Of a stretch of DNA of 34,442 bases, positions 14,870 through 22,155 are shown one piece after another. The DNA comes from a virus, in IMG/VR virus record IMGVR_UViG_3300009182_003811, positions 1 through 34,442 of that record. One strand, written 5' to 3'. The notes under the pieces are model-generated. The model ran no database searches. It saw nothing but the letters and a program-made list of their open reading frames with translations, and was not told the DNA's origin. The position numbers and the translations under genes were made by a program. Positions within the stretch are counted from its first letter, which is position 1. Each line of letters opens with the position of its first letter.

Positions 14870-15979
14870 ATGAGTAACGCACAATATAATTTACGTACAC
14901 GCACTGACTATCTTAGCCGCAAGATGTTCTTAGACCCAGCAGGCCCAGTTACAATCCAACGATTTGAAGAAGTTAAGTACAAAAAGATTGCAGACTATGA
15001 TGCAACTGCACGTGGTTTCTTTTGGCAACCAGAAGAAATTAGTTTAACTAAAGATGCAAACGATTTTAAAGATGCAAGCGATGCAGTTAAACATATCTTT
15101 ACCAGTAACTTACTAAGACAAACAGCATTAGATAGTCTTCAAGGACGTGGGCCAACGCAGGTATTTACTCCAGTGTGTAGCTTGCCCGAAGTTGAAGCTC
15201 TTATGTACAACTGGGGATTCTTTGAAACAAACATTCACAGCAAATCATATAGTCACATTATCCGCAACATCTACAATGTGCCAAAAGATGTGTTCAACAC
15301 TATCCATGACACAACTGAAATTGTTAACATGGCGTCAAGTGTTGGCAAGTATTATGATTGGCTGCATCGATTAAATTGTCGTAAAGAATTAAATGACAAT
15401 GGTTTTGCAGTAAGTGAAGATGAACACATTAAGGCTATTTGGTTAGCTCTCAATGCATCATACGCATTGGAGGCGTTCCGCTTTATGGTATCGTTTGCTA
15501 CAAGTCTAGCAATGGTAGAGAACAAGATCTTTATTGGCAACGGCAACATTATTAGTTTGATTCTGCAAGACGAATTATTACATAAAGAATGGACTGCTTA
15601 CTTAATCAACCAATCAGTTAAAGAAGACAGCCGTTTTGCCAAAGCAAAAGCAGAATGTGAACAAGAAGTATATAATCTATATATGGATGTTATACGTGAA
15701 GAAAAAGCATGGGCTGACTACTTGTTTAACAAAGGCCCAGTTATTGGATTAAACGCTAACATTCTAAAAGATTTTGTAGACTATACAGCCGCAAGTGCTC
15801 TTAAGGATATCGGTATTAAATATAATAATCCATTTCCTAAATCAACACCAATACCTTGGTTCAACAAGCACAGCGATACTAGTAAAAAACAAACAGCATT
15901 GCAAGAAAACGAAAGTACAAATTATGTCATTGGCATAATGAGTGAAAATCTAAATTATGAAGAATTACCAGCATTATAA
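14870..15979 (+). CDS. nrdB: Class I ribonucleotide reductase small subunit NrdB
   Basis: A 369-residue radical-generating subunit. Metal ligands: Asp88 (LDSLQGRGP), Glu119 and His123 (FFETNIHSKSYSH), a Glu in ALEAFRFMVSF, and DELLHKE. Tyr127 sits at the E. coli Tyr122 position. Glu119 and His123 are four residues apart (E-T-N-I-H) whereas E. coli has three (E-T-I-H), an extra residue inside the ligand helix. Otherwise complete. It has a GGAAAA-type ribosome binding site and is followed 9 nt later by the glutaredoxin gene. Confidence 0.96.
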   Translation: MSNAQYNLRTRTDYLSRKMFLDPAGPVTIQRFEEVKYKKIADYDATARGFFWQPEEISLTKDANDFKDASDAVKHIFTSNLLRQTALDSLQGRGPTQVFTPVCSLPEVEALMYNWGFFETNIHSKSYSHIIRNIYNVPKDVFNTIHDTTEIVNMASSVGKYYDWLHRLNCRKELNDNGFAVSEDEHIKAIWLALNASYALEAFRFMVSFATSLAMVENKIFIGNGNIISLILQDELLHKEWTAYLINQSVKEDSRFAKAKAECEQEVYNLYMDVIREEKAWADYLFNKGPVIGLNANILKDFVDYTAASALKDIGIKYNNPFPKSTPIPWFNKHSDTSKKQTALQENESTNYVIGIMSENLNYEELPAL

Positions 15980-15988
15980 GAGAAACAT

Positions 15989-16231
15989 ATGATTACAATA
16001 TATAGTAAAAATAATTGTCCATTTTGTGATAGAGCAAAAGCATTATTGGAAAGTAAACACATTCCATTTAAAACAATTAATATTGAAGAACAACCAGAAC
16101 ATCGTGAAACACTAGTAGATTTAGGTTTACGATCAGTTCCACAAATTTTTAAAGACGGTGTTTTACTACCTGGCGGCTATCAAGGCCTAGCAGGTAAAGA
16201 CGAAGAATTTTTTAATACATTAAAAGGATAA
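15989..16231 (+). CDS. grx: Glutaredoxin
   Basis: An 80-residue thioredoxin-fold protein with the dithiol active site CPFC (residues 9-12 of MITIYSKNNCPFCDRAKALL), the cis-Pro segment RSVPQIFKDG and the GGYQGL glutathione-binding turn. It would re-reduce the C-terminal cysteines of NrdA using host glutathione. The position directly after nrdB supports this. An AGAGAA site precedes the ATG. Confidence 0.95.
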   Translation: MITIYSKNNCPFCDRAKALLESKHIPFKTINIEEQPEHRETLVDLGLRSVPQIFKDGVLLPGGYQGLAGKDEEFFNTLKG

Positions 16232-16233
16232 GC

Positions 16234-16524
16234 ATGTTAATTAATAAAGGCATTACAGCAGGAGAAGTAGTTACAATTAAGACTACAGCAGGAGAGGAAA
16301 TTGTTGCTAAATTAGTAGAAGACGGTGTAGTAGGTGTTAGGGTAACTAAACCTCTATGCTTAACAGCTACAGAAAAAGGAATTGGACTAGTTCCCTTCTT
16401 ATTTACAACTGACCCAGATGCAGAAGTTACTATAAATAAAAATACTATAATGGTTCTTGCACCTACAATTAAAGATGCCGCTGACCGTTATATACAACAG
16501 ACGACTGGCATTCAGCTAGCCTAA
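16234..16524 (+). CDS. Small Sm-like-fold protein (96 aa)
   Basis: The N-terminal half reads AGEVVTIKTTAGEEIVAKLV, a strand-turn-strand pattern similar to the Sm1 motif of Sm/LSm proteins. VPFLFTTDPDAEVTINKNTI and VLAPT follow as the later strands, with a short helical C-terminus. Similar proteins accompany T4-like marine phages, though I cannot name the family. If Sm-like it might bind RNA. It begins 3 nt after the glutaredoxin stop and is likely in the same transcript. Confidence 0.6.
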   Translation: MLINKGITAGEVVTIKTTAGEEIVAKLVEDGVVGVRVTKPLCLTATEKGIGLVPFLFTTDPDAEVTINKNTIMVLAPTIKDAADRYIQQTTGIQLA

Positions 16525-16532
16525 AATAAATT

Positions 16533-17429
16533 ATGCCATACTTTAGACCAGTTATTCCAACAGTACCCGGATCCGATTTAGCAGGAGTTACTGCGGCTAT
16601 TCCAATTTTTGGAACTTTAACTGGCCAGACTACTGGCACTTCGGGCGTTGCATTTAATTATTCCCCATACTTAGAACGAATTTCTAACGCATTGGAAAAT
16701 TTATCTGAAACAACATATATCCTTGCAGGAACTTTTACACCTGTACAGCCAGTATCACAACTAGCCCATATTACTGGAACACTATCTGGATCGTTACTTT
16801 CGGGATTACCTCCTCAATCTGTAGCATTAATGAAACCTGGAATGGTATTAACTAATCTAGCAGATGCTCCAGCAGACAACACTGGCTGGTTTGGTGGCCT
16901 AGCAAAAATTGCCACGGTTAATACTAGTACATCAATTATTATATCAACACAATATCCTAATAATGATGGCCCAATTGATTTTATGGCTGGAGGATACGGG
17001 CTATTAACATGCACTCCCCCAGTTCCGATTGCGCAAGCAGATCCTCGACCTGGTATGTTGTTAACTGGCCAAGGAATTTTACCAGGTACATTTATTGTTG
17101 ATTATGTTGTCCCCGGAGTTGCCGCCGAATTTTATGTTAGTGTTCCACAAAAGGGAACAGTATCATTAATTGCAGCCGCCGGTGGATTCTCAGCGATGGC
17201 ACATTCATTAAACACCTTAGAAGCAGATATGTCTTCAATCACTAATATGGCAAACAATCAAGGTATTCATACCGTTGATCCGTATACACTGGTAGAAAAG
17301 TCAACACAATATGCCTACTATGCAAAAAATCCAGGAGAACTTGCGCCGTTAGTTGCGGCATTGGCAAATTTACCTGCAGAATTGGCGGCACTCAAATCTG
17401 TTCTAAAAGGTGTTACCAAACTTCCGTAA
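16533..17429 (+). CDS. Hypothetical protein, probably virion-associated (298 aa)
   Basis: MPYFRPVIPTVPGSDLAGVT..., with a Gly/Pro/Thr-rich beta region (residues 1-215) that contains two similar turns, LMKPGMVLTNLADA and PRPGMLLTGQGILPGT. A helical C-terminal part follows (LNTLEADMSSITNMANNQG and the final PAELAALKSVLKG). It has no signal peptide and no cysteines other than one. It reads like a structural protein with an internal repeat. No family recognised. Confidence 0.65.
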   Translation: MPYFRPVIPTVPGSDLAGVTAAIPIFGTLTGQTTGTSGVAFNYSPYLERISNALENLSETTYILAGTFTPVQPVSQLAHITGTLSGSLLSGLPPQSVALMKPGMVLTNLADAPADNTGWFGGLAKIATVNTSTSIIISTQYPNNDGPIDFMAGGYGLLTCTPPVPIAQADPRPGMLLTGQGILPGTFIVDYVVPGVAAEFYVSVPQKGTVSLIAAAGGFSAMAHSLNTLEADMSSITNMANNQGIHTVDPYTLVEKSTQYAYYAKNPGELAPLVAALANLPAELAALKSVLKGVTKLP

Positions 17430-17438
17430 TCAAATTCT

Positions 17439-17467
17439 TTGACATTTATTTTTAACCCCTATACACT
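17439..17467 (+). promoter_or_regulatory. Sigma70-type promoter before the histone-like gene
   Basis: TTGACA (17439-17444) and TACACT (17462-17467) lie 17 nt apart; a TATACA at 17460 gives an alternative 15-nt spacing. The leader then contains AAGTAC-ATG-GTACTT and a strong AAAGGAG, indicating high early expression of the small DNA-binding protein. Confidence 0.65.
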
Positions 17468-17506
17468 AGTGCTAAGTACATGGTACTTGCCTTAAAGGAG
17501 AAATAT

Positions 17507-17701
17507 ATGGCTACAAATAAACACGCAGAATTCACAGCAATCGTAGAAGCAATGGAAGCAGACTTTGAAAAGTTCTATGATAAAGAAGTAGGTGCCGCAG
17601 GTACCCGTGTTCGCAAACATTGCCAAGATTTGGCTAAGTTGTGCAAAGACACCCGTAACGATGTTACCGCAGTTAAGAACGCCCGCAAAGAAGCAAAATA
17701 A
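17507..17701 (+). CDS. Histone H1-like DNA-binding protein (Hc1 family-like)
   Basis: A 64-residue basic helical protein. ATG 17507 is chosen because AAAGGAG lies 9 nt upstream; the longer reading from 17480 would start before it. The pattern EADFEKFYDKEVGAAGTRVR followed by a Lys-rich helix matches the N-terminal helical module of bacterial Hc1/H1-like proteins, which bind and compact DNA. A phage copy could coat host or phage DNA early in infection. Own near-consensus promoter. Confidence 0.75.
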   Translation: MATNKHAEFTAIVEAMEADFEKFYDKEVGAAGTRVRKHCQDLAKLCKDTRNDVTAVKNARKEAK

Positions 17702-17754
17702 GTCAACTAAATATTAGTCTAAGGCGTTATATAATATACACCTAGGGGACTGTT

Positions 17755-18051
17755 ATGAAAAAACTATTAATTCTTTGCTTGCTATCTGTTAGTTCGGCTG
17801 CAATGGCCCAACATCATCATCACGGATATTGGCAATATAGAAGTGGTCCTAATCCATGGATTTGGGTAGCACCTACAGTTATTGGTGGAGTTATTGGTTA
17901 CGAAATTGCTCGTAACCAACCTCCAGTAGTTGTACAGCAACCTCCAGTGATTGTACAACAATTACCTGCACAACAAAATTGTAGTCCTTGGACAGAAATA
18001 CAAAACCCAGATGGCACTATAACAAGAACACGAACTTGCTATAACAACTAA
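17755..18051 (+). CDS. Secreted His- and Pro-rich protein (98 aa)
   Basis: Sec signal peptide MKKLLILCLLSVSSAAMA, with probable cleavage before QHHHHG. The mature part has a His cluster (metal binding?), a Gly-containing hydrophobic segment (WVAPTVIGGVIGYEIA), a PPVVVQQPPVIVQQLP linker and a C-terminal CSPWTEIQNPDGTITRTRTC with two cysteines that could form a disulfide in the periplasm. An AGGGGA ribosome binding site precedes it. It could modify the host envelope (for example superinfection exclusion), but that is a guess. It resembles host-derived periplasmic proteins. Confidence 0.75.
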   Translation: MKKLLILCLLSVSSAAMAQHHHHGYWQYRSGPNPWIWVAPTVIGGVIGYEIARNQPPVVVQQPPVIVQQLPAQQNCSPWTEIQNPDGTITRTRTCYNN

Positions 18052-18052
18052 C

Positions 18053-18658
18053 ATGCTCTATAACTTACTCGATGGCCGCGAACTTTTATTTTTACATATA
18101 CCAAAAAATGCAGGGACAAGTGTAAGAATATGGTTGCGGGGCATTGCAGAAAAAGTTGACGTTGGAGTTGCAGACGAAAATCACGGGCATTTATCTTTAG
18201 AACTACTAAAGAGCAAAGTAAGTATGCCACATAAATCTTTTACTATTGTGAGGAATCCATGGGATAGGACTATATCCTCGTACTTTTTTGGTCTTCATAT
18301 GTTTAAGGCCGCCCTTGTGGAATTTAACAACGGAAATGTTCCTACATTTGAAGATTTTGTATGCAATTTAAGAGATGGGTTTACTTTAGGTAATCCTAGT
18401 TTGTCTCAACCACAGGCAAATTGGATTACTTCTCCAATAGATTATATTTTAAAATTTGAAAATTTAACGCAAGACTTTGCAGTAATACAGCAGTATGTAG
18501 GTAATAATAATCCTCTACCTATAGAAAATACTAGGTATCAATTTAATAAAATAGATAATTTGCCCTATCAAGAATACTATAATGATACTACACAAAAAAT
18601 TGTAGAAGACATCTTTCAAAAAGATATTTTAGAATTTGGATATAAATTTAATGACTAA
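18053..18658 (+). CDS. PAPS-dependent sulfotransferase family protein
   Basis: A 201-residue sulfotransferase. The 5'-phosphosulfate loop is LHIPKNAGTS (residues 14-23) with Lys18. HGHLSL (44-49) is the usual candidate catalytic-histidine region, and the 3'-phosphate-binding segment is TIVRNPWDRTISSYF (64-78). It would transfer sulfate from PAPS to a hydroxyl or amine acceptor, most likely a glycan. The next gene encodes an APS kinase-type domain that could supply PAPS, and their ORFs overlap by 8 nt. Acceptor unknown. Confidence 0.88.
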   Translation: MLYNLLDGRELLFLHIPKNAGTSVRIWLRGIAEKVDVGVADENHGHLSLELLKSKVSMPHKSFTIVRNPWDRTISSYFFGLHMFKAALVEFNNGNVPTFEDFVCNLRDGFTLGNPSLSQPQANWITSPIDYILKFENLTQDFAVIQQYVGNNNPLPIENTRYQFNKIDNLPYQEYYNDTTQKIVEDIFQKDILEFGYKFND

Positions 18659-19442
18659 ACGAATTTTAATTATGGGATTACCAGGATCCGGTAAAACCAC
18701 ACTAGCAAACGCATTAAGACAGCAACTATGGGAAGAAGGGCGCACTGTCAGCTGGTTCAATGCAGACGAAGTACGTAAGGCAAACAATGATTGGGATTTT
18801 AGCGAAGCGGGACGTATTAGACAGAGTGTACGTATGCGAGAGATGGCTAATAAATCTAATACTGATTATGTAATATGTGATTTTGTAGCACCCATTCCTG
18901 CAATGAGAAATAACTTTAAAGCAGATTGGACCGTATGGGTTGACACAATTTCTGAGGGTCGATATGCAGATACTAATAAAATGTTTGTAGAACCTGATGT
19001 TTATGATTTCCGTATTACAGAACAAAACGCCGACAAATGGGCCGAGTTTATCTCAGATCATATTAATAATGATCGTAGACGTCCTACGTTTGATTGGCAA
19101 AAAGAAACTGTTCAAATGCTAGGGCGCTGGCAACCGTGGCATGATGGACATCGTGCCTTGTTTAATCGTGCTATTGCTAAAACAGGACAAGTTGTTATAC
19201 AAATTCGAGATTGTCAAGGTTGGCAAGGCACTAATCCATTTGCTATAGAACAGGTTAAATATTTTATACGTAGAGATTTAGATCCCTTATATCAAGGACA
19301 ATATGAAATACAAGTGGTTCCTAATATTGTTAATATTACTTACGGTCGCGATGTCGGCTATAGAATTGAACAAGAGTCCTTTGACGAATCGATTACCGAT
19401 ATCTCAGCGACCAAGATAAGAAAAGAGCTAGGATTAAAATAA
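18651..19442 (+). CDS. APS kinase-like / HxGH nucleotidyltransferase fusion
   Basis: 263 residues in two domains. Residues 1-140 are a P-loop kinase of the adenylylsulfate-kinase type: GLPGSGKTT (9-17), FNADEVR (36-42), FSEAGRIRQSVRM (50-62), VICDFVAPIPAMR (74-86). Residues 155-263 are an adenylyltransferase-type Rossmann domain with GRWQPWHDGH (158-167, HxGH) and ISATKIR (251-257, ISxTxxR). The domain order kinase then nucleotidyltransferase is that of animal PAPS synthase, whose sulfurylase half also carries an HxGH motif. The second domain could equally be an NMN- or CTP-type transferase. ATG 18651 overlaps the sulfotransferase gene. Confidence 0.8.
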   Translation: MTKRILIMGLPGSGKTTLANALRQQLWEEGRTVSWFNADEVRKANNDWDFSEAGRIRQSVRMREMANKSNTDYVICDFVAPIPAMRNNFKADWTVWVDTISEGRYADTNKMFVEPDVYDFRITEQNADKWAEFISDHINNDRRRPTFDWQKETVQMLGRWQPWHDGHRALFNRAIAKTGQVVIQIRDCQGWQGTNPFAIEQVKYFIRRDLDPLYQGQYEIQVVPNIVNITYGRDVGYRIEQESFDESITDISATKIRKELGLK

Positions 19443-19443
19443 A

Positions 19444-20487
19444 ATGAAAATTAGTAAAATACCAGGACTTGGAAGATTTGGAGTCTTTATCGATGATTTA
19501 GATTTTAATAATATTACAGACGAAGAATGGATGGAAATTGGTAAGTTACATTTAGAAAGCCTTGTTACTATAATAAGAAATGTAAATTTAACTGCCGAGC
19601 AATATGAAAATCAAATTGAAAAGTGGGGTAGTGCAAGAAACTTTTCAACATATCGTGTACTTAAAAAATATAATTTAACGCATCTGTCTCAAATATTTAC
19701 TGCACCTAATATCAGTGAAGAAGACATTTTCTGGGCAAAAAGTTTAGTCAACTTAATTTCTTTAGATACTAAAGGAAGCAGAAAAGACACTAACATACTT
19801 AGAGTATCTGGATTAAAGAATGAAAAAGGACAGCCATTGGGTATGTTTGCCGAAGGCGAATTACTCTGGCATTCAAATGAATCTGGAAATCTTTTGTTTG
19901 CACCGGGTGTAAGTTTACTTGGAAGTCGTGGATTAGTTGGTAGTTCTACCGGGTTTGTAACAACCGCAGACTGGTACGAAAAACAAAACGAAAGTTTTCG
20001 TAGCGAACTAGACGAAATGATTATTTTACACAAATTTACTCCCGGTCGTATTAATCCTGGATTAACACGCACAGAACAGGAAGAAATTGTTTATAAAAAT
20101 ATGTGTCCTGAACCTTCAGAATTACCGTTAGTAATACAAAGTCCTATAGGTATTAAAGGTCTTCATTATAGTGTGAACACTATAGATGGTATTAAAGGCA
20201 TGACCAAAGCAGAATCAGATTTAGTATTTGCTCAAATAGATAAAACATTATTTGTTGACGAATACATCTACGATCATTGGTATCAACAAGATAACGATCT
20301 TGTTCTGTTTGATAATTCAATTACATTACATAGACGACTGGGTGGTGTTGCAAACAGACTATGTTACCGTATACAATATGATTACGGAAAACTAGCACCA
20401 GATAATCAACCATATTTAACTGAACCATATGCTAGACAATATGCTGAATTAAAAGTTGACGTTAATTCAATGTTAGGAATAAACTAA
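19444..20487 (+). CDS. TauD/TfdA-like Fe(II)/2-oxoglutarate oxygenase with altered iron site
   Basis: A 347-residue double-stranded beta-helix oxygenase. Core motifs: LLWHSNESGNLLFAPG (141-155), VGSSTGFVTTADWYE (165-179), and the distal histidine and arginine in LVLFDNSITLHRR plus NRLCYRIQYDYG (His296, Arg305/309). The usual metal motif H-x-D/E reads H143-S-N145, with Glu146 next, so the carboxylate ligand is changed or shifted. Its operon partners are sulfotransferase and APS kinase upstream and IscU downstream. It may hydroxylate a sulfonated, sulfated or amino-acid substrate, or may be a non-canonical enzyme. Confidence 0.75.
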   Translation: MKISKIPGLGRFGVFIDDLDFNNITDEEWMEIGKLHLESLVTIIRNVNLTAEQYENQIEKWGSARNFSTYRVLKKYNLTHLSQIFTAPNISEEDIFWAKSLVNLISLDTKGSRKDTNILRVSGLKNEKGQPLGMFAEGELLWHSNESGNLLFAPGVSLLGSRGLVGSSTGFVTTADWYEKQNESFRSELDEMIILHKFTPGRINPGLTRTEQEEIVYKNMCPEPSELPLVIQSPIGIKGLHYSVNTIDGIKGMTKAESDLVFAQIDKTLFVDEYIYDHWYQQDNDLVLFDNSITLHRRLGGVANRLCYRIQYDYGKLAPDNQPYLTEPYARQYAELKVDVNSMLGIN

Positions 20488-20488
20488 T

Positions 20489-20869
20489 ATGGCGTATTCA
20501 GAAAAAGTAATCGACCACTACGAAAATCCACGTAACGTAGGATCGTTTGATAAGAATGATCCTACAGTGGGTACTGGTATGGTTGGTGCTCCTGCCTGTG
20601 GTGATGTAATGAAGTTACAAATAAAGGTAGAAAATGGGATCATCACAGACGCCAGATTCAAGACATACGGTTGTGGTTCAGCGATTGCGTCAAGCTCTCT
20701 TATTACAGAATGGGTTAAAGGCAAAACGCTGGACCAAGCAGGAACTATCCGAAATTCTGAAATTGCTGAAGAACTTGCTCTCCCGCCCGTAAAAATACAT
20801 TGTTCAATATTAGCAGAGGATGCTGTTAAAGCCGCAGTAGCCGATTATAGGAAAAAATTTAATGATTAA
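20489..20869 (+). CDS. iscU: Fe-S cluster scaffold IscU
   Basis: A 126-residue scaffold on which [2Fe-2S] clusters are built. All key residues are present: Cys37 and Asp39 (GAPACGDV), Cys62 ([10 protein letters not shown]), His104 and Cys105 (HCSILAED), and the Hsp70-recognition loop LPPVK (98-102). It starts one base after the oxygenase stop and overlaps erpA by 8 nt. No cysteine desulfurase is in the window, so sulfur must come from host IscS. The LPPVK loop could engage host HscA or the phage DnaK. Confidence 0.96.
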   Translation: MAYSEKVIDHYENPRNVGSFDKNDPTVGTGMVGAPACGDVMKLQIKVENGIITDARFKTYGCGSAIASSSLITEWVKGKTLDQAGTIRNSEIAEELALPPVKIHCSILAEDAVKAAVADYRKKFND

Positions 20870-21191
20870 TATATCCGAGTCAGCAAAAACAAAAATTAAA
20901 GACTTACTGTTAGAAGAAAATAATCCTAAACTATCATTACGTACATTTGTACAAGGCGGTGGCTGTAGTGGTATGAGTTACGGATTTACATTTGATGAAG
21001 AAATGAACGAAGATGATTTTGAAATTCCTCTAGATGGGTTTCGTGTTCTAGTTGATAGTATGAGTATGCAATATCTTACTGGTGCAGAAATAGATTATAA
21101 AGAAGAACTGATGGGTAGTCAATTTGTAATAACAAATCCAAACGCACAAACAACTTGTGGGTGTGGTTCAAGTTTTAGTCCCAATGATTAA
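20862..21191 (+). CDS. erpA: A-type Fe-S carrier, ErpA-like
   Basis: 109 residues with the A-type carrier cysteines Cys35 ([11 protein letters not shown]), Cys99 and Cys101 ([10 protein letters not shown]). The GGGCSGM and [14 protein letters not shown] blocks are ErpA-like rather than IscA-like. It accepts clusters from IscU and passes them to apo-proteins. It overlaps iscU by 8 nt and iscA by 8 nt, so the three are translated as a unit. Confidence 0.93.
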   Translation: MINISESAKTKIKDLLLEENNPKLSLRTFVQGGGCSGMSYGFTFDEEMNEDDFEIPLDGFRVLVDSMSMQYLTGAEIDYKEELMGSQFVITNPNAQTTCGCGSSFSPND

Positions 21192-21510
21192 TATAACTGA
21201 TCAGGCCAAACACCAAATTAAAAAGATCCTAGCTAAACGTGGAAAAGGCGTTGGCATTAGAATTGGCGTTAGAACTACGGGATGTAGTGGATTAGCCTAT
21301 GTATTAGAATACGTAGATAAGTATGAGGCAGAAGTAGGAGTAACTAACTTTGCTCAACCTGATTTTTGTGTCCTAGTTGATGCTAAGTCACAAGTATATC
21401 TAAATGGCTTAACAATGGATTGGGTCCGCAATGGACTTAATGAAGGTTTTGATTTCCAAAACCCAAATGAACGTGATCGCTGTGGGTGTGGCGAGTCATT
21501 TCGAGTCTAA
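21184..21510 (+). CDS. iscA: A-type Fe-S carrier IscA
   Basis: 108 residues from ATG 21184; a 21157 start would run inside erp[21 protein letters not shown] and [19 protein letters not shown] are very close to E. coli IscA. Cluster ligands are Cys34, Cys100 and Cys102. It forms a third, separate Fe-S assembly gene with IscU and ErpA. A perfect sigma70 promoter for the next gene starts 11 nt after its stop. Confidence 0.95.
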   Translation: MINITDQAKHQIKKILAKRGKGVGIRIGVRTTGCSGLAYVLEYVDKYEAEVGVTNFAQPDFCVLVDAKSQVYLNGLTMDWVRNGLNEGFDFQNPNERDRCGCGESFRV

Positions 21511-21521
21511 TTCAAAAATAC

Positions 21522-21550
21522 TTGACAATTAATTAAAACTGTTGTATAAT
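21522..21550 (+). promoter_or_regulatory. Perfect sigma70 promoter, TTGACA-17-TATAAT
   Basis: TTGACA 21522-21527 and TATAAT 21545-21550, both exact, with a 17-nt spacer. The start near 21557 gives a ~24-nt leader with GGAG before the 21581 gene. Confidence 0.88.
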
Positions 21551-21580
21551 AACAGATATTGATAACTTTTGGAGTTAAAA

Positions 21581-21979
21581 TTGAGTATGCATATCGAAGG
21601 TCCGTGGCTTAGTACCACAGGCAAAAAGAAAGGCAAAAAGAAGTTTGCTTCGGCAGAACACGCAAGAAAGGCAAGAGAATTGGACGAATCATGGAAAGAA
21701 CTCCAAAAACGTTGGGGTGTTGAAGCAGAAGAAAAGAAACGAGCCCGTGCAATGAAAGCACCTAGTTTGAGTGGCAGTTATAGTTTGACTATTCCGGCAG
21801 GTAGAGACACTACTAGCCATATAAAAAGTAAAAATTCAGGCGCAGGTGTTGCTACACTGGCTCCTGCTAAAGTTTACACAGGAACCAAAGTTTTAGGCAT
21901 TGCAACCATGCATAAGAGCAACGCAGTGCCGGTTTTTAGCGATGAAGAAGCCGTAGATATTTCTAAAATGCGGCGATAA
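21581..21979 (+). CDS. Conserved phage protein of unknown function (132 aa)
   Basis: Basic N-terminus (MSMHIEGPWLSTTGKKKGKK, then FASAEHARKARELDESWKEL), a Gly/Ser/Thr linker and a C-terminal block GIATMHKSNAVPVFSDEEAV ending DISKMRR. I recognise this N- and C-terminal pairing from many environmental phages of different morphologies, but no function is known to me. GGAG lies 6 nt before TTG 21581 and 12 nt before ATG 21587, so I favour the TTG start. The perfect promoter suggests an early, strongly expressed takeover gene. Confidence 0.85.
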   Translation: MSMHIEGPWLSTTGKKKGKKKFASAEHARKARELDESWKELQKRWGVEAEEKKRARAMKAPSLSGSYSLTIPAGRDTTSHIKSKNSGAGVATLAPAKVYTGTKVLGIATMHKSNAVPVFSDEEAVDISKMRR

Positions 21980-22036
21980 ATCTTTGCTAAGTAAAAACTA
22001 TACTTTTAACAGTCATTTAAAAAGGATAATTACTTA

Positions 22037-22062
22037 TTGACCCGGAAAGGTTTCTGGGTTAA
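22037..22062 (+). promoter_or_regulatory. Long hairpin in the leader of the lysin gene
   Basis: TTGACCCGGAAA (22037-22048) pairs with TTTCTGGGTTAA (22051-22062) over 12 positions including two G-U pairs. It is followed by GAGTTTAATG rather than a T-run, so it could be a weak terminator or an RNA control element about 95 nt upstream of the lysin start. Confidence 0.5.
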
Positions 22063-22155
22063 GAGTTTAATGATTTGTTAAAGTAGGAGAAGAAGACAGC
22101 AAAACATTAATAACGGTACTAGCGATACCTCATCCAGCGTAAAGGAGAAAACCAT

